Shown here: positions 16,047 to 25,190 of the stretch, piece after piece
Numbering within the stretch: position 1 is the first letter of the stretch
Layout: each line of letters opens with the position of its first letter
Origin: Hyphomicrobiales bacterium
GTDB taxonomy: Bacteria; Pseudomonadota; Alphaproteobacteria; Rhizobiales; Rhizobiaceae
Length of the DNA stretch: 64,000 nt
Direction: 5' to 3'
NCBI GenBank assembly: GCA_900465675.1
Contig: UBJR01000008.1
Coordinates: 184,811 to 248,810 of the forward strand
Program-made: the position numbers and the translations under genes
Notes under the pieces: model-generated
Database searches by the model: none
What the model saw: only the letters and a program-made list of their open reading frames with translations
What the model was told of the DNA's origin: nothing

Positions 16047-16343
16047 ATGCGCAGGCTCATTTCAATCACATCCATAGTGCTTCTCATTGCAGCCCCGGCC
16101 TTTGCCCAGTCGAGCATGGGTGTCGATACCAACGGCCGTTTCGATGGCAGCCCGCCTCCCGGCACGTCGCCGGCCTATGACGCGCAGCAGAGCGGCCTGG
16201 AAATACCGCTCGACCCGATTGAAACCGGTGGCATCGCCATCCTGCGCCCGTCGAGCTGGAGAGCGCCGTGCGAGCGCGACAGCACGCATCAGACGCGCCG
16301 CGACGGCACCGTCAACGCGGCCTGCCCGGACCGCACAAACTAA
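16047..16343 (+). CDS. Small secreted protein of unknown function
   Basis: A 98-residue protein with a clear Sec signal peptide, MRRLISITSIVLLIAAPAFA, cut before Q21. The mature part is proline- and glycine-rich (GRFDGSPPPGTSPAYDAQ) and ends with a short segment holding two cysteines (WRAPCERD...VNAACPDRTN) that could form a disulfide in the periplasm. I do not recognise the family. The ATG has AAGGA about ten bases upstream. It is monocistronic and convergent with the aldehyde dehydrogenase, with a strong hairpin between them. Confidence 0.75.
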   Translation: MRRLISITSIVLLIAAPAFAQSSMGVDTNGRFDGSPPPGTSPAYDAQQSGLEIPLDPIETGGIAILRPSSWRAPCERDSTHQTRRDGTVNAACPDRTN

Positions 16344-16368
16344 GGCTGGCGGCCCGCTTGTTCAGCAC

Positions 16369-16390
16369 CCGCCCGCAGCTTTGCGGGCGG
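16369..16390. terminator. Hairpin between convergent genes
   Basis: CCGCCCGCA and TGCGGGCGG form a perfect 9-bp stem with the loop GCTT. It lies between the stop codons of the secreted-protein gene (16343) and the convergent aldehyde dehydrogenase (16408). There is no T-run, so intrinsic termination is uncertain. Confidence 0.5.
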
Positions 16391-16407
16391 AATGACTGCG
16401 TTTGCGC

Positions 16408-17823
16408 CTAAGCCAAAATCGCCCGCGGCTCCAGGAACGCCTCGAGCCCGAAGGTTCCGAACTCGCGGCCCATGCCCGACTGCTTGAAGCCGCCGAAGGG
16501 CGCAAGCGGCTCGTGCGGCGCGCCGTTGATCACCACGCGGCCTGATTCCATCTGCTCGGCGACCCGCCTGGCGCGATCGATGTCGCTGGAATGGATATAG
16601 GCCTGCAGCCCATAGCTCGTGTCGTTGGCAATGCGGATGGCATCCGCCTCGTCCTTGTAGGGGATGACCGAGAGCACCGGCCCGAAGATTTCCTCGCGGG
16701 CGATGCGCATGCCGTTATGCACATTGGCAAAGATCGTCGGGCGCACGAACCAGCCCCGCTCGATGCCTTCAGGCCGCCCGCTGCCGCCGGTGAGAATCTC
16801 GGCACCTTCCTCCTCGCCAAGCCGGATATAGGATTGCACCCGGTCATACTGCTTCTGGCTCACCATCGGCCCGATCTGGACTGTGGGATCATCTGGCTTG
16901 CCAGTCTTGATCGCTTCAATGCCCGATTTCAGCCGCGGCAGGATCTCGGGCATCAGGCTTTCCGGCACAAGAATGCGGGTGCCGGCGACGCAGGCCTGGC
17001 CGCTGTTCATGAGCCCCATCATCAGCACGGCCGGAATGGCGCTGTCGAGATCGGCATCGTCGAGAATGATGTTCGGTCCCTTGCCGCCGAGTTCCAGCGT
17101 CACGCGCTTCATCGTCTCGGCGCCGGAACGCAGTATCTGTTTGCCGACGGCGGTCGAGCCGGTGAAGCTCACCTTGGCGATGTCAGGATGGCTGCTGAAC
17201 TCGGCGCCGACGACATCGCCGCGGCCGTTGACGATGTTGAACACGCCCTTCGGCAGGCCCGCCTCATGCAGGCATTCGGTGATCAGCTGCGTCTGGATCG
17301 CGCTCATCTCGCTCGGTTTGATGACGACGGTAGAGCCCGCAGCCAGCGCGGTGGCCAGCTTGGCGCAGATGAAACCGTAGTTGCTGTTCCACGGGGTGAT
17401 AGCTGCCACGACGCCCAGCGGCTGCATGGTCACCTCGGCGCGGCCGATCGTGCGGGTGAAGTCGTAAGTCTCCAGCACTTCCGCCATCTTCAGGAATGCC
17501 GAGGCAGCGTAGGGCACCGAAAACCCGGTGAAATATTGCGGGGCGCCGTATTCTTCAGCCATCGCCGCGGTCATCTCTTCTGCGCGGGCGGAAACGGCAG
17601 CGGCCAGACGCTGCAGCATCTCGATCCGCTCTTCCTTGCTGGTGCGCGAGAAAGCCGGGAAGGCGCGCTTGGCGGCGCCGATCGCGGCGCGCGCATCCTC
17701 GCGGTTGCCGAGCCTGACGGTGCCGATCTTCTCCTCGGTCGAAGGATTGAAGAGCTCGGCGGTTTCCTCGCCCTGAGGCGTCACGAAGGCGCCGTCGATG
17801 TAGACCTGAGTAATGTTGCGCAT
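16408..17823 (-). CDS. NAD(P)-dependent aldehyde dehydrogenase
   Basis: A 471-residue aldehyde dehydrogenase oxidising an aldehyde to the acid in the cytoplasm. The general-base glutamate lies in VTLELGGKGPNIIL and the catalytic cysteine in NSGQACVAGTRILVP. The cofactor-binding motifs are TPWNSNYGF and VSFTGSTAVGKQI. Conserved C-terminal EEIFGPVLSVIPYKDEADAI and PFGGFKQSGMGREFG are present. The ATG has AGGAG seven bases upstream. It is divergent from a LysR regulator (start 17920, 96 bp between starts), which likely controls it. The substrate cannot be deduced; the sequence resembles the broad succinate-semialdehyde/betaine-aldehyde group. Confidence 0.93.
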   Translation of the reverse strand: MRNITQVYIDGAFVTPQGEETAELFNPSTEEKIGTVRLGNREDARAAIGAAKRAFPAFSRTSKEERIEMLQRLAAAVSARAEEMTAAMAEEYGAPQYFTGFSVPYAASAFLKMAEVLETYDFTRTIGRAEVTMQPLGVVAAITPWNSNYGFICAKLATALAAGSTVVIKPSEMSAIQTQLITECLHEAGLPKGVFNIVNGRGDVVGAEFSSHPDIAKVSFTGSTAVGKQILRSGAETMKRVTLELGGKGPNIILDDADLDSAIPAVLMMGLMNSGQACVAGTRILVPESLMPEILPRLKSGIEAIKTGKPDDPTVQIGPMVSQKQYDRVQSYIRLGEEEGAEILTGGSGRPEGIERGWFVRPTIFANVHNGMRIAREEIFGPVLSVIPYKDEADAIRIANDTSYGLQAYIHSSDIDRARRVAEQMESGRVVINGAPHEPLAPFGGFKQSGMGREFGTFGLEAFLEPRAILA

Positions 17824-17919
17824 CGCTTTTCTCCTTTGTGCGATACGCCCTATCTGGCACTGGCCGATTGATCTGATAAGCTGCTCAATAACGGACGAGC
17901 TGATAAGGAGATCAGGACA

Positions 17920-18816
17920 ATGATGCGCGGCACGCTGGCGGAGCTGGAAGCGGTCATCGCCGTCGCTGCCAAGGGCGGCTTCCGCGCCGCTGCCCGCGAT
18001 CTATCTATTTCCTCCTCGGCTCTCAGCCAGCAGATCGCCACGCTGGAAGCAAGGCTGGGCGTCCGCCTCTTCAACCGCACGACCCGCAGCGTCACGCTGT
18101 CCTCTGCCGGCGAGCAGTTCGTCGCCGAAGTGACCCCGGCGCTATCGGCCATCCGCCGCGCCATCGACCAGGCCGACGAACACCGCTCCGAGCCTTCGGG
18201 CACGCTGAGGATCAACACCTCCGTCGGTGCCGCCCGGATGATCCTGGCGCCGCTCGCCCTCGAATATCTGAGGCGCTACCCGGCCATGCAGCTCGAAATC
18301 GTCACCGAAGGCGCGCTTGTCGATGTCAACGCGAAGGGCTTCGACGCCGGTATCCGCATCCTGGAATCCGTGCCACCGGATATGATCTCCGTGCCGATCA
18401 ACCGTTTCATCCGCCCTGTCATCGCCGGCTCACCCGGCTATTTCGAAGAAAAGGGCATCCCCAAGACGCCTGCCGATCTCGAAACCCACCGCTGCATCCG
18501 CGCCCGCATGGCAAGCGGCACCATTTACCGCTGGGAGTTCGAGCGGCGCGGCGAAGCCTTCACCATGGAGGTGCCGGGCACGCTGATGCTCGACGAAAGC
18601 GACCTCATCCTGCGCGCTGCGAGAGAAGGGGCGGGCCTTGCGTACCTCAACGAATGGCAGGTCGGCGAAGACCTGGCGGCCGGCCGCCTGGTCCGCGTGC
18701 TTGAGGACTGGACGGCGCCCTATCCGGGGCTGTGCCTCTATTATCCCGGACGGCGGCATATTCCGGCCAAGCTCAGGGCGTTTGTCGAACTGGTCAGGGA
18801 AGTCAGATGGGATTGA
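17920..18816 (+). CDS. LysR-family transcriptional regulator
   Basis: A 298-residue LysR regulator. The winged helix reads GGFRAAARDLSISSSALSQQIATLEARLGVRLFNRTTRSVTLSSAGEQF (residues 18-66). The effector domain continues with the DLETHRCIRARMASGTIYRWEF pattern of the CrgA/DmlR-like branch. The start follows AAGGAG; two adjacent ATGs (17920 and 17923) are possible. It is divergent from the aldehyde dehydrogenase and probably regulates it. Convergent with, and four bases from, the degenerate acyltransferase. Confidence 0.92.
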   Translation: MMRGTLAELEAVIAVAAKGGFRAAARDLSISSSALSQQIATLEARLGVRLFNRTTRSVTLSSAGEQFVAEVTPALSAIRRAIDQADEHRSEPSGTLRINTSVGAARMILAPLALEYLRRYPAMQLEIVTEGALVDVNAKGFDAGIRILESVPPDMISVPINRFIRPVIAGSPGYFEEKGIPKTPADLETHRCIRARMASGTIYRWEFERRGEAFTMEVPGTLMLDESDLILRAAREGAGLAYLNEWQVGEDLAAGRLVRVLEDWTAPYPGLCLYYPGRRHIPAKLRAFVELVREVRWD

Positions 18817-18819
18817 GGG

Positions 18820-19910
18820 TCAATCCGCCGTGGCCCCCGATGGCGCTGTTTTCAGAGGCGGTTTTATCAAGGCCATCACCCTTGCGATAAGGGGCGAAAG
18901 GAAGGCCTTTATCAGCTTCTGCGCCTCGCCGATCAGTCCGCAGCCGAGTGTGCTCAAGAGGACCACCGGGACAAAGGAGCGAATATCCAACGGGCCCATT
19001 TTCGAAATCTGATGGGCAACGATGATGATGACGGTCTGGTGGGCCACATAGTAGGTCATCATCGATCTGTTCAGGAATGCGATCACGCGGTTGGGGCGGT
19101 TGGCGATCCTGCCGGCAAAGCCCAGCAATGCGATGATGGCGCACCATTGGAATATCGATCTGGCAATCCGCACCAGCACCACGACGGCATCCGGCCAATC
19201 TTCCCGCGGAACGGCAACGACAGCTGCCGCGACGACCAGAAAAGAGATGATGGCAAGAGCGCCGCCAAGCCATCTCTGCCGGTCGACTTCGCGCCAGAAC
19301 GTCGACTCCTCCATCAGCAGCGAGCCAGGTACAGCCATAGTCTCGAGGCGGAAAGCAGGATGATCGGGATCAGGAAGAGGTTTACGCCTCGGAGCGAATT
19401 TGCGAGTGCGGACGGGAGGTTCGGCCAGACCCTCTGAAGGTAAGGCCAGAGAAACGACCAGGCGAAGACATAGATCCAGAGATAGGCCAGGAACCAGAGG
19501 TGCTCGAGCGTTAGGCCGGAGACCATGAAGGCTTTCCAGAACTCCCAATAGGAGAGGCCGGGAAAAGGATTGAACTCCGAAAGATAGATTTGCGGCGGGA
19601 CAACAAGAAGAACGCCGAACGTGAAGGGCAACAGCAATTGCCGCGTTCGCGTCCCGCGGATGTCACTGACGGACCGGTTGCGCAGAAGCGACCGCGTGAC
19701 GAGCCCCGAGATGAAGAAAAGCAGGCTCATCCGCCACGGATGAGAGGCGGCGGCAATCAGATCGACCAGCCGGCTGCCGTCGATAGAATTGAGCAGCCAT
19801 GTTCTCGTCCCATAGGCGAGACTTGTATGATAGATAATCAGCGTGCCGAAACACAGGACGCGCAATGCGTCGAGATCGTGGCGCCGCCCGCCCGATTTGA
19901 TGTCCGTCAT
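18820..19910 (-). pseudogene. Acyltransferase family 3 membrane protein, frame-disrupted
   Basis: Two overlapping minus-strand frames carry two halves of one acyltransferase-3 (OafA-like) protein. The 5' half starts near 19910 (MTDIKSGGRRHDLDALRVLCFGTLIIYHTS, then FISGLVTRSLL and LTLEHLWFLAYLWIYV) and stops at 19314. The 3' half is in another frame from about 19340 (LLMEESTFWREVDRQRWLGGALAIISF, then FLNRSMMTYYVAHQTVIIIVAHQI) to 18820. Family members normally have about 25-30 further residues between these parts, including a DDWY-type segment, so a small deletion with frame change is likelier than a simple base-calling error. These proteins O-acylate sugars or lipids at the inner membrane. The SGNH hydrolase gene upstream may have been its partner. 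Confidence 0.75.
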
Positions 19911-20098
19911 GATTGTTTGCCCCAACCTAGGCAATGCAATCATAGGAATGTTTATTAGATCTTAATTTTTCTTCTCAGGTTGCATCGAGCGCCCGCAAAT
20001 CGCAATTTTTTGCGGCAACCTGAGATATGTGCGCCGGAAATTCGGCTTCGCCGGGCATCCGAACTTCGCGACCGTTGTGTAGGGCAGCCGTCACCGCT

Positions 20099-20965
20099 TC
20101 AGGTCGACCCGGACTTCCCGCTGACACCATCGGTGGATGGCGTAGCATTTCGCGCCGCTTCCTTGAAATATTGGGAAACCGTCAGACGTAGTGCCCTGGC
20201 ATCGTCAGCTGAAATTCCATGCGGTTCGTAGGTGACATCGGCCACGTCGCGTTTCGAAAAATAGCCGTAGAACATCAAGGCCGAGAGATAGCTGCCATAG
20301 ATCGATGGATGGTTGCAGTCGTCGTAAAGGGTGAAAGGCTGAGGGCGGCTCTGCAGGTCTTCCCATACGAGCCCGACATTGACCAGATCGACCCCGGTTG
20401 ATGCCGCAAGGCGGGCATGCTGTTCCTGAATATTGCGGTGCATGTTGGCATAGCCGGCAGGTGAAATCCCGGTTGCCGATTTCGGCATGCCTTCGTTGTC
20501 CTTGCACTGATCGGTATAGCGCCAGGTCACGAACATCGCAGGCCTGGACCCTTTGCCTTGCGCTTCCCGGATCAGATCGGCGGCGACATCCCAGGTGTCG
20601 CCGGAGCGCTCGGCGCTGTATTGATCGCTGCTCAGCACCTGCAACACGACATGATCCCAGCGCCGTGCCAGCAAAGCCTGCGTATTAGGGTCGTCCATAT
20701 GGGTCTTCAGACTGACGCCCGGCTCGGCATCCATGACGATCTCAAGCTTGTTGGGATAGCCCGCGGAGTCGGCAATCGAACGCACCATGTCAGGCATGTG
20801 GTGATAAAAGGTCCGGCTGTTGCCGATGAACAGCGCCGTCTCCTGCGGCCGCTTGTCAAAGATATCGGCGGCGTCGCGCACATAGCCGCTGAATGGCGGC
20901 AGGAAGACCAGTGAGCCGAGTAAAATTACAAACAGGGTGCCTGCCCGAGCGAGTTTAAACAACAT
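20099..20965 (-). CDS. SGNH/GDSL-like hydrolase, membrane-anchored
   Basis: A 288-residue protein with an N-terminal hydrophobic segment (residues 5-25) that anchors it to the periplasmic face or acts as a signal. The SGNH catalytic blocks are readable: ALFIGNSRTF with nucleophile S50, and YDDCNHPSIYGSYLSALMFYG with the D216-x-x-H219 dyad. Two cysteines (C154 and C217) may pair. SGNH hydrolases act as O-acetyl esterases or acetyltransferases on glycans. It is on the same strand as the damaged acyltransferase 188 bp downstream, a combination that is often fused or adjacent in O-acetylation systems. With the partner broken, its present role is uncertain. Confidence 0.75.
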   Translation of the reverse strand: MLFKLARAGTLFVILLGSLVFLPPFSGYVRDAADIFDKRPQETALFIGNSRTFYHHMPDMVRSIADSAGYPNKLEIVMDAEPGVSLKTHMDDPNTQALLARRWDHVVLQVLSSDQYSAERSGDTWDVAADLIREAQGKGSRPAMFVTWRYTDQCKDNEGMPKSATGISPAGYANMHRNIQEQHARLAASTGVDLVNVGLVWEDLQSRPQPFTLYDDCNHPSIYGSYLSALMFYGYFSKRDVADVTYEPHGISADDARALRLTVSQYFKEAARNATPSTDGVSGKSGST

Positions 20966-21077
20966 GTGTCCTCATGGCCGTCGCGGTGCCCTATGAGGTA
21001 GCCATCGATACGTAAAGGATGGGTTGAATAAACTGCGTGATTTTTAGGGCTGCGGGTTTTGGGATGTCGGAAACGCG

Positions 21078-22295
21078 TCAGCGCCGGTTGGATCTATGGC
21101 GTAAGAGCCTTCCACCAGCCCAGCCGGCAATAACGGCCCCGCCCAGGATCGTTCCTGCCGCCGCGAAGAACACTGCCATCGCCGGCACCATATCGGCCCA
21201 GAGACCGCCGAGCGCCATACCTGCCGCTCCGCCTGCTGTCAGCATAGCATTGAGGAGTGCCTGACCTTCCGATGTCCGGCCGGGCGGCAGTGCCTGATCG
21301 ATCATCTGCTGCATGACGAGCAGACCGGGCGAGATGAAGATCCCGGCGAGCGCGAGAATGGGAAGAAGCAGAAACGGCGGGGAGGCCAGCCACAGGCTGA
21401 GGCCTGTGGCAGCCAGCCCAAGACCGAAGCCGGAAAGCGACGCGGCAAGCAGCCGATGACCGGCAAGGCGCCATTTCCGCGCGCCGAAGAACAATCCGCC
21501 GCCGATGCTGCCGATGGCAACTGCCGCAAACATCAGGCCGAGCATCAGGCCATGGGTCGAGATCGCTTGGGCTGCGGAGGTCAGGGCAACATCCATCTGC
21601 CCAAAGCCGACAGACATGGCTGCTGCAACGAGTGCGATGAGCAGCACGCCGGGCTGCAGAACAACGGCCCGTGCCGCGCCTGCCGTCGGCGTATCGGGCT
21701 TCTCGCCGCTGGCTTGGCCCGCTGGAGAGAAGGAATAGCCAACCCCGCCTGCCGCAAGCAGGATGCAGGTGGCAATGACGGGAAGCGCCGGGCCACCGCC
21801 ATATAGGCCCGCGACGACCAAGGGCCCGAGCACGAAAAGCGTCTCCACGGCCACTGCATCGAGGGCATAGGCAGGTGCCAGCAGCCCCGAGCTTTCCGGC
21901 ACCAGCTGCCGCCAGGCAACGCGCATTGCTGGCGTTATCGGCGGGAAAAACAGGCCAACGCCGAGCGCCAATCCGGCGATAATAGGAAGCCCCCATTCCA
22001 TCTGCGTGCCGGTCAACGCCAGGGCAAGAAATGCCGCCGATATCACGGATGTCCCGCCGATGATCGGCCGGTGCGGACCTCTATCGAGCGCGCGGCCCCA
22101 GAACGGCACGGACGAGGCGCTGCCGAGCGCGAAAGCTCCGGAGACGGCGCCGCCATGCGCGTAGGAGCCGGTTGCCGCCTCGACGAGGATCAGCAGGCTG
22201 AGCGGAACCATGGCGATCGGCAACCGGGCGATGAAAGCCGCGATATAGGACCAGCGGGCGGCGGATATCGTGAGGATGGCAAGATATGCGTTCAC
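21078..22295 (-). CDS. MFS transporter
   Basis: A 405-residue major facilitator with about twelve hydrophobic helices. Loop 2-3 carries GRALDRGPHRPIIGG, a motif-A-like basic turn, and the central loop is the hydrophilic PAGQASGEKPDTPTAG around residue 195-215. The sequence is the 'YfkF/sugar-efflux-like' small MFS style, and the substrate cannot be named. The start is GTG at 22295, with no strong Shine-Dalgarno. It lies upstream of the SGNH hydrolase on the same strand (112 bp), with no obvious functional link. Confidence 0.85.
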   Translation of the reverse strand: MNAYLAILTISAARWSYIAAFIARLPIAMVPLSLLILVEAATGSYAHGGAVSGAFALGSASSVPFWGRALDRGPHRPIIGGTSVISAAFLALALTGTQMEWGLPIIAGLALGVGLFFPPITPAMRVAWRQLVPESSGLLAPAYALDAVAVETLFVLGPLVVAGLYGGGPALPVIATCILLAAGGVGYSFSPAGQASGEKPDTPTAGAARAVVLQPGVLLIALVAAAMSVGFGQMDVALTSAAQAISTHGLMLGLMFAAVAIGSIGGGLFFGARKWRLAGHRLLAASLSGFGLGLAATGLSLWLASPPFLLLPILALAGIFISPGLLVMQQMIDQALPPGRTSEGQALLNAMLTAGGAAGMALGGLWADMVPAMAVFFAAAGTILGGAVIAGWAGGRLLRHRSNRR

Positions 22296-22493
22296 GGCTC
22301 AGGCCACGCCGGTGGTTTCGCATCAACTGTCATCCTGCTCACAAATCCATCCCCCAGAATCGGTGCGTCGCCACCTATACAAACGGCGCCGGAACGAAAT
22401 GGCAACGCTTCCGCTGATAGGCTGGCCGTTGGCGGCACGCAAGTGGGCAGGATCGAATGGCGGACATCGCTTCGCCGAAAGGGTTTAAGGGCA

Positions 22494-22901
22494 ATGTTCA
22501 ATCGCGTGATAATCTATGCGGCCGATATCGAGGCAACCGCCAGCTTTTACGAAACGCACTTTCAGTTCACCGTTCGCAGGCTTGAAGGTGACAGGATTGT
22601 CGAGCTCACTCCGAACTCGGGTGGTGGGTCGATCTTGCTTCATCCGGCGGCCAAGGGGCAGCGGCGCGGGCAGTCCATCGTAAAGCTGGTGTTCGATGTG
22701 CAGGATGTTAGCGCGTTTTGCGGCGAATGCGTAGCGAAAGGGTTGACGTTCGGTCCCGTTCACGTCGCCGACGGCTATGAATTTGCCAATGCCAAAGACC
22801 CCTGCGGCAATTCGATTTCCGTATCCAGCCGGGCATACCGCTCGCCTTTGCCGGATGCCTCTAGTTCGCTTATCCGCAAAGGGCTGAAAGCGGAGCGTTG
22901 A
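22494..22901 (+). CDS. VOC (glyoxalase/bleomycin-resistance fold) protein
   Basis: A 135-residue vicinal-oxygen-chelate protein. It shows the paired beta-alpha-beta-beta-beta modules: MFNRVIIYAADIEATASFYETHFQF, then VRRLEGDRIVELTPNSGGGSILLHPA, then IVKLVFDVQDVSAFCGECVAKGLTFGPVHV and FANAKDPCGNSISV. The terminal 'DPxGN' turn is the family hallmark, and the usual metal-ligand glutamate is seen near VELTPN. I start at ATG 22494 (TTTAAGG upstream); the frame stays open further upstream without coding character. It has no evident partner and is convergent with the glycolipid-binding gene. Confidence 0.82.
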   Translation: MFNRVIIYAADIEATASFYETHFQFTVRRLEGDRIVELTPNSGGGSILLHPAAKGQRRGQSIVKLVFDVQDVSAFCGECVAKGLTFGPVHVADGYEFANAKDPCGNSISVSSRAYRSPLPDASSSLIRKGLKAER

Positions 22902-22905
22902 CGCC

Positions 22906-23469
22906 TCACTCCGGGGGCGCCACCCTCTCAAACAAATGCTCATACATCACCACCAGACCCCACTCATCCACCCTTAGATCGGCCTCGAACCCGATCGAGT
23001 TACCAAGATCGACATAGCGCACCCGCCCGGGACCCTGCCTGTCGTAGCGCTGCCTGGAGCGGTGCACCATCATCGCCGGGCCGTCGATAAAGGCGGTGTC
23101 GAGGGTCAGGGTGGCGCCTGAGGTTTCCGGGGTGCGGCGGATCGGGAAGGTGTTGCAGAAGGGGGTGACGGAGAGGTCGGGTTCGTCGGCGCCGTCGAGA
23201 TCGGGGCGGCGAAGGCCGTCGACCGTCCAGCCGCCGGGCACGCGCTCCAGCGTCAGCCTCCGGTGGTCGCGGCCGTTCCAGCGCTCGACGGCCACCGATT
23301 GCGCGCTCCAGCTGGCGTCCAGCCGCCAGTGATGGTCGAGCCGGAAGCCGCCGTCTTCGAGACAGAGGACCGTGGAGGATGCCGTGACGCTTTCCTCGCC
23401 GACCGACAGGGCGAGACGCTCGAAACCTTCGATATCGGTACGGCGCCAGAACAGGACGGATTTTTCCAT
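22906..23469 (-). CDS. Putative glycolipid-binding domain protein (DUF1089)
   Basis: A 187-residue protein of the 'putative glycolipid-binding' family (PF06475-type). The beta-rich sequence opens VLFWRRTDIEGFERLALSV, contains FRLDHHWRLDASWSAQSVAVERW and the family's DLSVTPFCNTFPIRR core, and ends VRYVDLGNSIGFEADLRVDEWGLVVMYEHLFERV. No signal peptide or membrane helix is visible. The biochemical role of this family is not established. It follows the glucose-6-phosphate dehydrogenase gene on the same strand by 126 bp. A shared transcript is possible but not certain. Confidence 0.85.
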   Translation of the reverse strand: MEKSVLFWRRTDIEGFERLALSVGEESVTASSTVLCLEDGGFRLDHHWRLDASWSAQSVAVERWNGRDHRRLTLERVPGGWTVDGLRRPDLDGADEPDLSVTPFCNTFPIRRTPETSGATLTLDTAFIDGPAMMVHRSRQRYDRQGPGRVRYVDLGNSIGFEADLRVDEWGLVVMYEHLFERVAPPE

Positions 23470-23595
23470 GCGAGAGCCTCCCTTACGCGCGTGAATGCGC
23501 CTTGCGGAGATCGTGCAGAGGGGGCGTCAGCCGAACTCCCGGCCCTGTGGCCGGGCACAACCTAGCATTTTTACGGCCGCCGTTGAACCATCCGG

Positions 23596-25092
23596 TTATG
23601 AAGGCTTCGCCACGGCGCCGATCTGGTGCCAGTGGCGGTTGTCGCGCTCGATGAGCTCGTCGGCGCAGGCAGGCCCCATCGTTCCCGGCGCATAGGCTTC
23701 CGGCTCGCCCTCCTTGGCCCAGAGGTCGAGGAAGGGCTGGACGGCCGCCCATCCGGCCTCGATGCCGTCGGCGCGCTGGAATAGCGTCTGGTCGCCGATC
23801 ATCAGGTCGTAGATCAGCGATTCGTAGCCGGTCATCTTGCCGATATCGAATTTGTCGGCGTAGCGGAAATCGAGCGAGACGGGCACGGTATCGACCGAAA
23901 GGCCGGGGGACTTGATGGAGATTTCCATGCTCATGCCCTCATCCGGCTGCACCTGGATCACCAGCCGGTTCGGCGGCAGGCGGCGCGTCACGTCGGTCTC
24001 GCGGAACTGCGCGAAGGGAACCGGCTGGAAGGTGACGACGATCTCGGTATCGCGTGCCGTCATCGCCTTGCCGGTGCGGAGATAAAAGGGGACGCCGGCC
24101 CAGCGCCAGGTATCGGCATAGAGTTTCAGCGCCACGAAGGTCTCGGTCTTGCTATCGGGCGCCACCTGCGGCGTGTCGTGGTAGGCGGTGATATCGGCGC
24201 CGTTGAGCTTGCCCGCGGTATAGACGCCGCGCACGCCATGGGTCTTGGCTTCCTCGGGCGTATAGACCCGCAGCGCCTTCAGAACCTTGCTCTTCTCGTT
24301 GCGGATCGCCTCGGCGTCAAAACTGTTCGGCGGCTCCATGGCGATCATCGCGAGCAGCTGGAAGAGATGGTTCGGCACCATGTCGCGCAGCGCGCCCGTC
24401 GCATCGTAGAAGGCGCCGCGGCTGCCGACATCAACGATCTCGGCCGCGGTGATCTGCACGTTGTCGATATAGCGGTTGTTCCACAGCGCCTCGATCATCA
24501 TGTTGGCAAAGCGCGCCGTCATCAGGTTCTGCACCGTTTCCTTGCCGAGGAAATGGTCGAGCCGGTAGACCTGGTTTTCCGAGACCTTGGCGAGGATCTG
24601 CGCATTCAGCGCCTTCGCCGAGGCAAGGTCGGTGCCGAAGGGCTTTTCGATGGCGATGCGCCGGAAGCTGTTGTCGCCTTCCGTGGTCAGCTTGTTGGCG
24701 GCAAGACGCTCGACGATCTCGCCGAAGAAGCGCGGCGGAACAGCGAGGTAGAAGGCGGCATTGCCATCAAGCCGCTTGCCGATCTCGCCATAGATTTCGT
24801 CCTTGGTGAAATCCCCGGAGAGGTAGGAGATGCGGCTGCGCAGCTTCAGCCAGGCCTCGTCCTTCGACAGCGGCTGGTCGCCGCCGAGGCCGGAGAGAAA
24901 CTCGTCCAGCTTGCCCCGCAGCATCTCGTCATCGCCGGGATCGATGCCGATCCCGAGAATATGAAGATCGTCGCCGACAAGGCGGCTGCGCGTCAGGTTG
25001 ATGATCGCGGGAATGAGCAGGCGCCGCGTCAGGTCGCCCGTGGCGCCGAAGATCACAAGCGTGGCGGGCGGGGTGGGCACGGCATCGGTCAT
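23596..25092 (-). CDS. zwf: Glucose-6-phosphate dehydrogenase (orphan copy)
   Basis: A 498-residue glucose-6-phosphate dehydrogenase, forming 6-phosphogluconolactone and NAD(P)H. The nucleotide loop is VIFGATGDLTRRLL (residues 13-26). EKPFG is at 148-152, and the active-site peptide YRLDHFLGKE at 175-184 supplies the D-H pair and K183. In canonical enzymes these read GASGDLAKRK and RIDHYLGKE, so this is a divergent paralogue, reminiscent of second zwf copies in rhizobia and pseudomonads. The ATG at 25092 has AAGGAG ten bases upstream. It is not followed by pgl and edd, unlike the main rhizobial zwf operon, so it may supply NADPH under a special condition (inference). Confidence 0.9.
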   Translation of the reverse strand: MTDAVPTPPATLVIFGATGDLTRRLLIPAIINLTRSRLVGDDLHILGIGIDPGDDEMLRGKLDEFLSGLGGDQPLSKDEAWLKLRSRISYLSGDFTKDEIYGEIGKRLDGNAAFYLAVPPRFFGEIVERLAANKLTTEGDNSFRRIAIEKPFGTDLASAKALNAQILAKVSENQVYRLDHFLGKETVQNLMTARFANMMIEALWNNRYIDNVQITAAEIVDVGSRGAFYDATGALRDMVPNHLFQLLAMIAMEPPNSFDAEAIRNEKSKVLKALRVYTPEEAKTHGVRGVYTAGKLNGADITAYHDTPQVAPDSKTETFVALKLYADTWRWAGVPFYLRTGKAMTARDTEIVVTFQPVPFAQFRETDVTRRLPPNRLVIQVQPDEGMSMEISIKSPGLSVDTVPVSLDFRYADKFDIGKMTGYESLIYDLMIGDQTLFQRADGIEAGWAAVQPFLDLWAKEGEPEAYAPGTMGPACADELIERDNRHWHQIGAVAKPS

Positions 25093-25190
25093 GGCGGTCT
25101 CGCTCCTTGCGTATGGCAGCGAATATAAGCGAGGGGGCGCCGGGAGCAAGCGGGACGGCGTGACGCAGAGTGCGCTGGCCGCCCGGCATG

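Noticed and set aside
22071..22493. Longer N-terminus for the VOC protein at 22494
   Set aside because: The extra 141 codons are antisense to the MFS transporter start and low in coding character; the family fold begins at MFNRVIIY.
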